DNA of 64,000 nt, taken from positions 147,607-211,606 of the forward strand of contig NZ_JAPJZH010000011.1 in assembly GCF_027889715.1 (NCBI RefSeq). The letters are read 5' to 3'. The position numbers and the translations under genes are program-made. The notes beneath the pieces are model-generated. The model saw only the letters and a list, made by a program, of their open reading frames with translations, did not search any database and had not been told where the DNA came from. Source of the DNA: Allohoeflea poritis (lineage in GTDB: Bacteria > Pseudomonadota > Alphaproteobacteria > Rhizobiales > Rhizobiaceae). How positions within the stretch are numbered: position 1 is the first letter of the stretch; every line of letters starts with the position of its first letter. Below are positions 43,300 to 51,572 of this stretch, piece after piece.

Positions 43300-44454
43300 T
43301 CAGATGGTGAGTTCGGCAAGGGTGTCAGGGGCTTCGGTCAGGCAAGCCAGACCGCCATCCGCGACGACGACCGTGTCGGAATGCCTGAAACCGCCGACAC
43401 CGGGAATGTAGATTCCGGGCTCCAGCGTGAACACCATGCCTTCCTTGATGACCCCCTCGTCGCCGTCCGCCAGAAACGGTCCTTCATGGGAGGTGACGCC
43501 CATTCCATGGCCGGCACGATGACGACGCGCCGATGAATATCCGCGCTTGTCGATGAGCGCATTCACTTCGCGGTCGATATCGCCCATCAGGTTTCCGGCG
43601 CGCGTCCTTTCAAAGCAGATGTTTCGGGCCTCCATCATCGTCTCATAAGGCGCCCTGGCTTCCTCCGGTACCGCGCCAAGAAAGAATGTGCGCTCAATCT
43701 CCGCCCCGTATCCGTTGAGAACGGAATTGAACACGGTGACATGAGGCCCGCCCGGCAGCATCTTCATGTCGAGATCGGTGAAATTATGCGGGTCGTGGGA
43801 AACGCCGGCATTCTGGATCAGGGTCATGATGGACGTCGCCAGGGGATTCATGGACGGATTGTCCGCAGCGATCTTGGAAAGGAGTTCTTTTCCGATGGTA
43901 AGGTTGATCTCGCTTTGCGAAAGTCCGGGCCTTGCCTCCGCCAGCAATTGGGCATGGGCCTCGCTCATCAGCCGGCAACCATAAGCGATACGACCGAGTT
44001 CATAGTCGGATTTGACCTCGCGAAGCCGATCGACAAGGTCGATCGGAAGGCCGCGGTCGCCGATGCAGCGCAGCAACGCGCCCGGCAGCATGTCCTCGAC
44101 GCCGATGCGCCCGGTTTCGGGCAACACGTCGTGAAAACGGTCGCTCCAGCGCTGCCCTTCGGGGGCCGGAAACTCTGCGTAAGTTGCAAGCTCCACATCT
44201 CCCACAATGCGGTGCGTCGCGTGATCCAGTTCCAGAAACGGTACCAGGAACACTGGACGGCCGGTCTTCGGAACGATGAGTATGAACGGTCGCTCGTGAA
44301 CGAAATTCGCGAAATTGGTCAGCCAAAGGACGTTCGCCGGAGAATGGCAGACATAGGCCTCCAATCCGTATCGCCCGAGCGCGTCCTGCAGCCGGGACAC
44401 CCGTCCGCGCATTTCGTCGATCGTCGGTGCGGCAAAGGTTTCTTCTATTTTCAC
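43300..44454 (-). CDS. M24 'pita-bread' hydrolase lacking standard metal ligands
   Basis: A 384-residue protein with the creatinase/prolidase N-domain and a pita-bread catalytic domain (from about residue 165). By eye, the five metal ligands of M24 metallopeptidases (Asp, Asp, His, Glu, Glu) align to Val241, Glu252, His316 (HRAGHGMGVTSHEG), Glu345 (FTLEPGIY) and Ser359 (GFRHSDTV). Two or three are lost, as in metal-free members such as creatinase and ectoine hydrolase, so it more likely cleaves a small amide or cyclic compound than Xaa-Pro peptides. GTG start at 44454 with GAGGTG 7 nt upstream. 10 bp after dctM of a TRAP operon, which probably imports its substrate. Confidence 0.75.
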   Translation of the reverse strand: MKIEETFAAPTIDEMRGRVSRLQDALGRYGLEAYVCHSPANVLWLTNFANFVHERPFILIVPKTGRPVFLVPFLELDHATHRIVGDVELATYAEFPAPEGQRWSDRFHDVLPETGRIGVEDMLPGALLRCIGDRGLPIDLVDRLREVKSDYELGRIAYGCRLMSEAHAQLLAEARPGLSQSEINLTIGKELLSKIAADNPSMNPLATSIMTLIQNAGVSHDPHNFTDLDMKMLPGGPHVTVFNSVLNGYGAEIERTFFLGAVPEEARAPYETMMEARNICFERTRAGNLMGDIDREVNALIDKRGYSSARRHRAGHGMGVTSHEGPFLADGDEGVIKEGMVFTLEPGIYIPGVGGFRHSDTVVVADGGLACLTEAPDTLAELTI

Positions 44455-44463
44455 GTCAACACC

Positions 44464-45774
44464 TCAAAAGAATCTGGAGGGAAGCCACAGCGTTATCGCC
44501 GGGACCGTTATGAGAATGGCCAGCGTCAGGATATCCATGGCGATAAACCAGGTTACGCCCCTGAAAATCGTCGGAAGCCGCACCTGTCCATCCAGTGCAC
44601 TTTGTATGACGAAGATGTTCAGGCCGATCGGTGGCGTTATCAGTCCGATTTCAAGCAACTTGATCAGGATGATGCCGAACCAGATAAGATCGATGTCGAG
44701 CGAACCGGCCAGGGGCAGGATGAGCGGGGCCGTCAAGAGCAGCAGCCCGATCGAGTCTATGAACATGCCAAGAACGATGTAGAGAACCGAGACGGCCAGT
44801 ATCAGCACAAGAGGCCCGGCGGCGCTGTGCTGAAACAGGTCCTCCAGCATTCTGTTCAGGCCGACGACCGCCGAGTACCGGGTCAGAAGCGCGCCGCCGA
44901 TGACGATTATGAAGATCGCCGTGAAGGACAATGCGCTCTGTTTCAGTGCCCGCATGAAAGCGGCAAACCGGAACTTGCCGCTGGCCAGTGCGATGGCCAC
45001 CGCCCCCAACGCGCCGAGCGCACCGGCCTCGGTCGGTGTGGCGATGCCCAGAGATATGCTGCCCATCACGATCAGGATCAGCAACGGCAGCGGCGCGATG
45101 TCAAAGAGAAGTTTCCGGGTAAATGGCTGGATCTCGTCATCCGCAGCAGCGCCTCCAAGTGCCGGATTGAGACCGCAACGCACAATGATCATCGTCATGT
45201 AGATCACGACCGACAGGATTCCCGGCAGGACCCCCGCCAGAAACAGGCCGCCGATGGAGACATCCGCATAGACACCGTAGAGGATCATCAGGATGCTCGG
45301 CGGGATAAGCGAACCAAGCGTACCCGATGCCGCGATCGTCCCGCATGCCAGCCCCGGATCGTATTTCCGGCTCAACATCTCCGGTATCGCGATGCGGGAC
45401 ATGGATGCCGCCGTCGCCACCGATGAACCGGACGCCGCGGCAAACAGCGCGCTGGCCAGAACGCTGGCGCAGGCGAGCGCGCCGGGAAGCCGCGCCAGCA
45501 GCGCCCTTGACGCGTTGAACAGCCCCTTTGTCAATCCCGTTTCCGAGGCGACAAACCCCATCAGCAGGAACATCGGGACAGCGGAAAAGCTCCAGTTGGT
45601 CGACAACTCATAGGGCAGCCTGGAGATCGAGCCGATGGCGGCGCGCAGGCTTGTCTCATGGGCAATGCCGACAAATGAGACCGTGATGAGCGAAAGGCCG
45701 ATGGGAACGCGTATCGCAATCAGGCAGAGCAGGGCCGCGAAAGCCAGCAGGACGGAGATCAACGGTTCAGACAT
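44464..45774 (-). CDS. TRAP transporter large permease (second system)
   Basis: A 436-residue DctM-type permease of normal size. Signatures include AAASGSSVATAASMSRIAIPEML, AASGTLGSLIPPSILMILYGVYADVSIGGLF, GIATPTEAGALGALGAVAIA and GLITPPIGLNIFVIQSALDG. ATG 45774 overlaps the small permease by 8 bp; an upstream in-frame start is rejected. Forms the membrane complex of the TRAP system feeding the M24 hydrolase. Confidence 0.92.
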   Translation of the reverse strand: MSEPLISVLLAFAALLCLIAIRVPIGLSLITVSFVGIAHETSLRAAIGSISRLPYELSTNWSFSAVPMFLLMGFVASETGLTKGLFNASRALLARLPGALACASVLASALFAAASGSSVATAASMSRIAIPEMLSRKYDPGLACGTIAASGTLGSLIPPSILMILYGVYADVSIGGLFLAGVLPGILSVVIYMTMIIVRCGLNPALGGAAADDEIQPFTRKLLFDIAPLPLLILIVMGSISLGIATPTEAGALGALGAVAIALASGKFRFAAFMRALKQSALSFTAIFIIVIGGALLTRYSAVVGLNRMLEDLFQHSAAGPLVLILAVSVLYIVLGMFIDSIGLLLLTAPLILPLAGSLDIDLIWFGIILIKLLEIGLITPPIGLNIFVIQSALDGQVRLPTIFRGVTWFIAMDILTLAILITVPAITLWLPSRFF

Positions 45775-46264
45775 CACGGTCCCGATCTTGAAAACGTTTG
45801 ACGCACAGCAGGAAAGCCGCAACGGCCGATGTGGCGAAGACGAATGGAAGCACCCACCGGACCGGCCATATCGGCAGATGGCTTATCCCCATCGAGACCT
45901 CGCCGTTATCTGTTGAGACGACCGCCTGTTTGAACGTGAAATAGGCCAGCACCAGATAGATGAGCGCGGTCAGCAGAACCGAGACGACAATGGAAAGCTG
46001 TTTCATCCGGCGTGGGAAAAGCCTGTAAAACAGGTCGGTATCGATATGCCCGCCCTTCAGCTCAAGCGTCATGATCGGAAAGAACACCAGCGGGATCATG
46101 TAGTAGAACGAAACGATCTCTATCGTGGCGCCGATCGGTGCATTGACGGATGCCCGCAGAAGCACGTCGACCGAAACGGTCAACAGTATCGCAAGAACCG
46201 CAAGGGCGGCGAGCGCGAGCTGCAGGCGGGCAAGGAACTCCGCCAGGCGGTTAACGGAATGCAT
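45767..46264 (-). CDS. TRAP transporter small permease (second system)
   Basis: A 165-residue four-helix DctQ protein (MHSVNRLAEFLARLQLALAALAVLAILLTVSVDVLLRASVNAPIGATIEIVSFYYMIPLVFFPIM..., LPFVFATSAVAAFLLCVK). It overlaps the large permease by 8 bp and is separated from the binding-protein gene by a GC hairpin (46294-46313). Confidence 0.88.
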   Translation of the reverse strand: MHSVNRLAEFLARLQLALAALAVLAILLTVSVDVLLRASVNAPIGATIEIVSFYYMIPLVFFPIMTLELKGGHIDTDLFYRLFPRRMKQLSIVVSVLLTALIYLVLAYFTFKQAVVSTDNGEVSMGISHLPIWPVRWVLPFVFATSAVAAFLLCVKRFQDRDRDV

Positions 46265-46293
46265 GATGGTTTTCCCGGAATGGCACCATTGAC

Positions 46294-46313
46294 GGGGCCG
46301 GCACGCCGGCCCC
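46294..46313 (-). other. Intercistronic hairpin between dctP and dctQ (second TRAP operon)
   Basis: Near-perfect inverted arms GGGGCCGGC and GCCGGCCCC around AC, with no U-tract in the leftward direction. As in the first TRAP operon it sits exactly between binding-protein and permease genes and may protect the upstream mRNA. Confidence 0.55.
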
Positions 46314-46326
46314 GCCCGGTGTCGGA

Positions 46327-47460
46327 TCAGTTCAGACCGTAGGCTTCGACATCAACCTTGTCGTAGATCTCTTGCCTGATCAGCCCGGCGAATGCCTCTT
46401 TGTCCTCGACGGGCACATCTTTAAGCAGGTCGTCCCACTTGTTCACCGTTGATTGGAAACGGTCGAGCAGGGACTCGGGATCTTCAATGCCGAATGTGGA
46501 TTTGGCGATCTCGGCCGCAGCAGTCGGCTGCGCCTTGCGAAACGCCTCGATCGATTCCTTGAGGTCGGCCGTTGGTTCATGAAAGGATACGCCTTCTTCC
46601 GCCAGGCTGTCGCGAGCCTCCTGCTCAGCCAGCAAGGTCCCGTCGACGATGAAGGTCGCGATCGTGTCGGCCTCGGCATTCAAAACCGCCCGTCGCTGAT
46701 CCGCCGTGAGTTCGGCCCAGCTATCCTTGTTGTAGCCGTGCCCCAGACCCGCCCAGAAAAGGGTGATCGGCAAATCGGTGATGTGGTAGGCGACTTCGTA
46801 GAGTTTGCGCGCCTTGGCATCGACCGCAGTCGTGGTCGTGCAGGTCAGTGCGCCCTTTTCCAAGGCGCCATATTGTTCGTTCGTATTGAAAGCGACGGTC
46901 ACGCCACCCGCCGAATTCGCCCAGGCGGCCGGCGCCCGGCCGGGCAGCCTCAGCTTTGCGCCTTTCATCTCGGCAAGGCTTGTCACCGGCTCATTGCAAA
47001 CCAGCTTGTAATGGTTTGTGGCATAGGAACTGCCGAACACGACGCCATGCCGCGTCCACTCGGCGCTAAGCTCGGGATCGAAAATGTTGAACTCCGTCGC
47101 CGCTGCAATGATCACGCGGGGATCCGAAAACGTCATGCCCAGCTCCTCGACCGCGTTGGAAACGGGCAGGTCTGAAGGGGTATACTGCGCGAAATGTCCG
47201 GAAACGTCGGCAAGCCCGTCTGCGAGTTCGGAGAGGTTTCCAAGCGCCGTAACCCGAGGCGATCCAAGCTCCACTTCCGCTGTCAGCGTTCCGTTGGAAT
47301 GATGGGCGACGCGTTCGGCCCAGTAGTCATAGAGATAGCGCGAGTACATATGCGTGGGCGGCAGCCAGGTGGCCGCGACAAGGCTGTCTCTGGCCAGGGC
47401 GGCACCGGATGTGGTGGTCATTGCTGCGCAAAAGGCCAGCGCGATGGGCAACTTTCTCAT
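46327..47460 (-). CDS. TRAP transporter solute-binding protein (second system)
   Basis: A 377-residue DctP-family protein with signal peptide MRKLPIALAFCAAMTTTSGAALA. Family features: EWTRHGVVFGSSYATNHYKLVCNEPVTSLAEMKGAKLRLPGRAPAAWANSAGGVTVAFNTNEQYGALEKGALTCTTTTAVDA, where the Arg in KLRLPG would bind a ligand carboxylate. It is longer than typical C4-dicarboxylate binders (about 330). Ligand unknown; the M24 hydrolase downstream suggests a carboxylated amide or cyclic amidine. Confidence 0.88.
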   Translation of the reverse strand: MRKLPIALAFCAAMTTTSGAALARDSLVAATWLPPTHMYSRYLYDYWAERVAHHSNGTLTAEVELGSPRVTALGNLSELADGLADVSGHFAQYTPSDLPVSNAVEELGMTFSDPRVIIAAATEFNIFDPELSAEWTRHGVVFGSSYATNHYKLVCNEPVTSLAEMKGAKLRLPGRAPAAWANSAGGVTVAFNTNEQYGALEKGALTCTTTTAVDAKARKLYEVAYHITDLPITLFWAGLGHGYNKDSWAELTADQRRAVLNAEADTIATFIVDGTLLAEQEARDSLAEEGVSFHEPTADLKESIEAFRKAQPTAAAEIAKSTFGIEDPESLLDRFQSTVNKWDDLLKDVPVEDKEAFAGLIRQEIYDKVDVEAYGLN

Positions 47461-47476
47461 GATTTACTCCCGAATG

Positions 47477-48130
47477 TCATGATTTGCTTTTGGTTTTGAT
47501 TGAAACGACCCGTTCGTCCGCGGGACGAACGACCGCACCGTCCAGGAACAGTTTGGGAAAGCCCCGCATCAGGCGCTCACGCGCCTGCGGCGCAGCGCCG
47601 AATGAGGTCGAGAACGCGTAGCCACGAAGAACGTTCGATGCCATTGCCCAGTGATCCGAGCGTTGCTCACGGTCGTGGCCGGGCAGTTCGAACGTATTGT
47701 CCCAGAACTCGAAAAGAGATTGCCGCCAGTCGGCAACCGCTTCCTGAACAAGGGCGGAAAGGGTCAGTTCCGCGCGAATTCCCAGGGCAATCTCCATGCA
47801 GCCGACGAAGAGATCGCTCGCGATCGTTTCACCCGTCTTCGAGACGAACTCCTCCTGCGTGATTGCGCCGGTACGCAGTTGCATCGCGATTTCGTGCAGT
47901 TGACCTGCGAATTCGACGAGGAGATCGCCGAACGCTGCGGCAATAAGGTGGTCCTTGGTGGGAAAGTGGTGGAACAGGGCGCCGCGCGACACACCCGCCT
48001 TTTTCAGGATCGGCAGGATCGACAGGCCGGCGAACCCGTTGGTGATCAACTGGTCCACGGTCGCCTTCTTCAAGAGCGCGATGGTCCGTTCAGCATCCCG
48101 AATGCGTTCATTCGACTTGTCCTGGCTCAT
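47477..48130 (-). CDS. TetR family regulator of the TRAP/M24 operon
   Basis: A 217-residue TetR protein: RIRDAERTIALLKKATVDQLITNGFAGLSILPILKKAGVSRGALFHHFPTKDHLIAAAFGDLL is the HTH, with an all-helical ligand domain behind it. It lies 16 bp upstream of the binding-protein gene on the same strand and so is the first gene of the operon tetR-dctP-dctQ-dctM-M24. The operator at 48169-48192 would control the whole unit and the regulator itself. ATG 48130 chosen over a longer non-conserved frame. Confidence 0.87.
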   Translation of the reverse strand: MSQDKSNERIRDAERTIALLKKATVDQLITNGFAGLSILPILKKAGVSRGALFHHFPTKDHLIAAAFGDLLVEFAGQLHEIAMQLRTGAITQEEFVSKTGETIASDLFVGCMEIALGIRAELTLSALVQEAVADWRQSLFEFWDNTFELPGHDREQRSDHWAMASNVLRGYAFSTSFGAAPQARERLMRGFPKLFLDGAVVRPADERVVSIKTKSKS

Positions 48131-48168
48131 CGCTGTTCTCCCCTTTTCAGTCCGGTGGCTGGCACATA

Positions 48169-48192
48169 TACATACAGACCGGTTGGTATGTA
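48169..48192. promoter_or_regulatory. TetR operator upstream of the TRAP/M24 operon
   Basis: A 24-bp dyad of arms TACATACAGACC and GGTTGGTATGTA; 10 of 12 pairs are symmetric. It is 39 bp upstream of the tetR start and contains the ACATAC...GTATGT shape common to TetR operators. Confidence 0.72.
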
Positions 48193-48536
48193 AAGAACTT
48201 TTTTGAGAACACTCGATCCGGCTGCGTTGTCGATTGGTTTTTTCTGAAAACGGCAGACCCTGCGCCGCAGGGCGCAGGGCCGAGGATTTGTGGTGCAAAT
48301 ACCTCTACCGGAAAACCGGTCCGCAATTCCTAGCGCATGAGGCACACGGCGTCACGGCGATTTCATTGCCCGAACAAGCGCCATTCGCGCCTGCACAACA
48401 ATTAAGCAGAATGCTGCAACGCACAAAATTGCATCACATTCGCCCCTTGAACGAGACCAGGGCGCAGAGGTCTCGAGAAGTTAATTTTTCATTAAAAACA
48501 AACGCATAGCGGCGGCGCAGGCGGCGATCTGAAAAC
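48193..48536. other. Intergenic region upstream of the urt promoter
   Basis: No gene is visible. It should hold the control sites of the urea operon. A GC dyad around 48261-48276 (TGCGCC and GGCGCA arms) and isolated GTGC/GCAC words recall NtrC half-sites but none fits the full consensus. Confidence 0.4.
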
Positions 48537-48552
48537 TGGCACGATTCCTGCT
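48537..48552 (+). promoter_or_regulatory. Sigma-54 promoter of the urt/ure operon
   Basis: TGGCACGATTCCTGCT: perfect -24 element TGGCAC, 5-bp spacer, and CTGCT at -12 (one change from TTGCT). GG and GC doublets are 10 bp apart. The transcript would start near 48563, 37 nt before urtA. Urea uptake operons are commonly NtrC/RpoN-controlled. Confidence 0.78.
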
Positions 48553-48599
48553 CGGATAAAGCCGGTGCAAATACTTCTACGCAGATCATGGAGATCAAT

Positions 48600-49895
48600 A
48601 TGAGTACGCTTAAAAACCGGATCCGGTCCTTCGGCATGGCAACGATCGTCGCCGCAACGACCGCTTCGTCCGCCGCATGGGCCGAGGACACGATCAAGGT
48701 CGGCATCCTGCATTCCCTGTCCGGGACGATGGCGATCTCGGAAACCACCCTGAAGGACGTCATGCTCATGCTCATCGAGGAGCAGAACGAGAAGGGTGGC
48801 CTTCTGGGCAAACAGCTTGAGGCCGTTGTCGTCGATCCCGCCTCCGACTGGCCGCTCTTTGCCGAAAAGGCCCGCGAACTTCTGGAAGTTCACGAAGTCG
48901 CCGCCGTTTTCGGCAACTGGACGTCGGTCAGCCGCAAGTCGGTCCTTCCGGTCTTCGACGAACTCAACGGCATCCTCTTTTATCCCGTCCAGTACGAGGG
49001 CGAGGAAAGCCAGCGCAACGTCTTCTACACCGGCGCGGCACCCAACCAGCAGGCCATTCCCGCCGTCGACTACCTCCTGGAGAACGAGGAGGTCGAGCGC
49101 TGGGTGCTTGCGGGAACCGACTATGTCTATCCGCGCACGACCAACAAGATCCTCGAGGCCTATCTGAAATCCAAGGGCGTGTCCGACGAGGACATCATGA
49201 TCAACTACACGCCCTTCGGCCACTCAGACTGGCAGACCATCGTCGCCGACATCAAGGCCTTCGGCTCGGAAGGCAAGAAGACGGCTGTCGTCTCCACCAT
49301 CAACGGCGATGCCAACGTGCCCTTCTATAAGGAGCTCGGCAACCAGGGCATTTCGGCCACCGACATTCCGGTCGTCGCCTTCTCCGTCGGCGAAGAGGAA
49401 CTGGCCGGCCTCGACACCGCGCCGCTCGTCGGCCACCTTGCCGCATGGAACTATTTCCAGTCGGTCGACACGCCCGAAAACGAGGCCTTTATCGAAGCCT
49501 GGAAAGCCTTCATCGGCGACGAGGACCGCGTCACCAACGATCCGATGGAAGCCCACTATATCGGCTTCAACATGTGGGTGAAGGCGGTGGAAAAGGCCGG
49601 CACCACCGACGTCGACACGGTGATCGATGAAATCATCGGCGTTGCCGTGCCGAACCTGTCCGGCGGATATTCCGCAATGATGCCGAACCATCACATCACC
49701 AAGCCGGTGCTGATCGGCGAGATCCAGGAAGACGGTCAGTTCGATATTGTCGACCAGACCGACGGTCTCGTCGCCGGTGACGCCTGGTCCGACTACCTGC
49801 CGGATTCGGCCAAGCTGATCTCCGACTGGAGGAAGCCGCTCGAGTGCGGAAACTTCAATGTCGAGACCCAGACCTGCGGCGGCAAGGGAAGCTGA
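48600..49895 (+). CDS. urtA: Urea ABC transporter substrate-binding protein
   Basis: A 431-residue periplasmic protein. Signal peptide to about residue 28 (FGMATIVAATTASSAAWAED), then the UrtA core DTIKVGILHSLSGTMAISETTLKDVMLMLIEEQNEKGGLLGKQ. Binds urea (or short amides) with high affinity. ATG 48600 has GGAG 7 nt upstream; an ATG at 48588 is also in frame. First gene of urtABCDE, itself joined to the urease genes; a hairpin follows at 49913-49934. Confidence 0.93.
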   Translation: MSTLKNRIRSFGMATIVAATTASSAAWAEDTIKVGILHSLSGTMAISETTLKDVMLMLIEEQNEKGGLLGKQLEAVVVDPASDWPLFAEKARELLEVHEVAAVFGNWTSVSRKSVLPVFDELNGILFYPVQYEGEESQRNVFYTGAAPNQQAIPAVDYLLENEEVERWVLAGTDYVYPRTTNKILEAYLKSKGVSDEDIMINYTPFGHSDWQTIVADIKAFGSEGKKTAVVSTINGDANVPFYKELGNQGISATDIPVVAFSVGEEELAGLDTAPLVGHLAAWNYFQSVDTPENEAFIEAWKAFIGDEDRVTNDPMEAHYIGFNMWVKAVEKAGTTDVDTVIDEIIGVAVPNLSGGYSAMMPNHHITKPVLIGEIQEDGQFDIVDQTDGLVAGDAWSDYLPDSAKLISDWRKPLECGNFNVETQTCGGKGS

Positions 49896-49912
49896 CCGCA
49901 TAGAAGCCAAAA

Positions 49913-49934
49913 CGGCGGGCCTTGATGCCCGCCG
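49913..49934 (+). other. Intercistronic hairpin between urtA and urtB
   Basis: An 8-bp GC stem (49913-49920 with 49927-49934), 6-nt loop, no U-tract. Position matches the hairpins after the two TRAP binding-protein genes and likely raises urtA mRNA over permease mRNA. Confidence 0.6.
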
Positions 49935-49967
49935 CACTCCGACAGAATGCGCCGCTGGCCCAGGATT

Positions 49968-51572
49968 ATGTTGAAACGATTTATCGCCGCACTGTTCATC
50001 CTCCCAATGCTGTTTTCCGGCGCCGGCGCCGATGATGGGTTAATCGAACGCATCGACGCGCTGGCGACCGGCAAACTGAAGGACCGCGCTGCTCAGATCG
50101 AAGCAATATCCGAAACCGGCGACGCGCGGGCCGTCCCTGCTCTCCAAGCTCTCAGGGACGGCTCGCTCTATTTCCGAAAGTCCGACAAGAAAGTCTTTCT
50201 CGCTGAAAAATCCGGATCGGACTTTGTCCTGAAGGACCCTTTGACCGCGGCCGAGGTGGAAACCTTGTCGAAGAGCGCCGTCCGCAAGGTCAAGGTCAAC
50301 AACCGGCTGCGCCGGCAGCTCACCGCTGTCATCGGATCCATGACCCTCGAAAGCCCCGACCCGGGCACTCGCCTGGCGGCGGCACGAACGATTTTCAAGA
50401 CCGGCGATGTCTCGGCCTTGGAGGCGCTTGAGGCAGCCATACGGACTGAACAGAACGCCGACGTTCTTGCCGCAATGGAACTCGCCCGCGCCTCGGCGCT
50501 CCTCAAAAGCGATGCCGAGACGTTCGAAAAGGTCAAGGCCGTCGAACTTGTCGGAACCAGGGGTGGCCGCGACGCCGTTCCGCTTTTGAAGGAACTCGAG
50601 TCGTCGCAGGATGAGAGCATCGCGCAGGCCGCCGGAAAACAGATAGCCCAGATCGAGAAGGCGCAGGTTCTCTGGAACTCCGCGCAGACGGTCTGGTACG
50701 GCATATCGCTTGGCTCCGTGCTGCTGCTTGCCGCCATCGGCCTGGCCGTCACCTTCGGCGTGATGGGCGTCATCAACATGGCCCATGGCGAGATGGTCAT
50801 GCTGGGCGCCTACACGACCTTTGTCGTGCAGGAAGTCATCCGCGGTTCCTTCCCCGGCCTGTTCGATTACTCGCTGCTGATGGCCCTGCCGCTGGCATTC
50901 CTCGTCGCCGGAGCCTGCGGCTTTGCCATGGAGCGCGGCATCATCCGCTTTCTGTACGGCCGCCCGCTCGAAACGCTGCTTGCCACCTGGGGCGTGTCGC
51001 TCATCCTGCAGCAGGCGATCCGCACGATATTCGGCCCCACCAACAGGGAAGTCGGCAATCCGTCATGGATGTCGGGGGCCTATGAACTTGGCGGGCTGAC
51101 TCTCACGGCCAACCGGCTGTGGATCGTGGTATTTGCCCTGATCGTCTTCGCCGCCCTTTTTCTTGTCCTCAAGAGAACCGGTTTCGGGCTGCAGATGCGG
51201 GCCGTCACCCAGAACCGCAAGATGGCCTCGTCCATGGGCATCAGGACGCCCTGGGTCGACGCGCTGACCTTCGCGCTCGGTTCCGGCATTGCCGGCATCG
51301 CCGGGGTCGCCCTGTCGCAGATCGCCAATGTCTCTCCCAATCTCGGCCAGAGCTACATCATCGACAGCTTCATGGTTGTCGTGTTCGGCGGCGTCGGCAA
51401 TCTCTGGGGAACGCTGGTGGGTGCCATGACCCTCGGCATCGCCAACAAGTTCCTTGAGCCATATGCCGGCGCCGTCCTCGCCAAGATCCTGATCCTCGTC
51501 TTCATCATCCTGTTCATCCAGAAGCGACCACGCGGGCTGTTCGCGCTGAAAGGCCGGGCGGTCGAAGCATGA
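49968..51572 (+). CDS. urtB: Urea ABC transporter permease UrtB
   Basis: A 534-residue permease of the LivH class with the long N-terminal extension typical of UrtB: signal peptide MLKRFIAALFILPMLFSGAGA, then a HEAT-like repeat region (about residues 30-235: LRDGSLYFRKSDKKVFLAEK, LESPDPGTRLAAARTIF) before the membrane part beginning at about 240 (VWYGISLGSVLLLAAIGLAVTFGVMGVINMAHGEMVMLGAY). The start is uncertain; ATG 49968 begins the signal peptide, 49947 is an alternative. 4-bp overlap with urtC. Confidence 0.92.
   Translation: MLKRFIAALFILPMLFSGAGADDGLIERIDALATGKLKDRAAQIEAISETGDARAVPALQALRDGSLYFRKSDKKVFLAEKSGSDFVLKDPLTAAEVETLSKSAVRKVKVNNRLRRQLTAVIGSMTLESPDPGTRLAAARTIFKTGDVSALEALEAAIRTEQNADVLAAMELARASALLKSDAETFEKVKAVELVGTRGGRDAVPLLKELESSQDESIAQAAGKQIAQIEKAQVLWNSAQTVWYGISLGSVLLLAAIGLAVTFGVMGVINMAHGEMVMLGAYTTFVVQEVIRGSFPGLFDYSLLMALPLAFLVAGACGFAMERGIIRFLYGRPLETLLATWGVSLILQQAIRTIFGPTNREVGNPSWMSGAYELGGLTLTANRLWIVVFALIVFAALFLVLKRTGFGLQMRAVTQNRKMASSMGIRTPWVDALTFALGSGIAGIAGVALSQIANVSPNLGQSYIIDSFMVVVFGGVGNLWGTLVGAMTLGIANKFLEPYAGAVLAKILILVFIILFIQKRPRGLFALKGRAVEA

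Noticed and set aside
48261..48430. NtrC binding sites upstream of urtA
   Set aside because: Several GTGC/GCAC words and a GC dyad are present, but none reaches a full NtrC dyad, so they were not called as sites.
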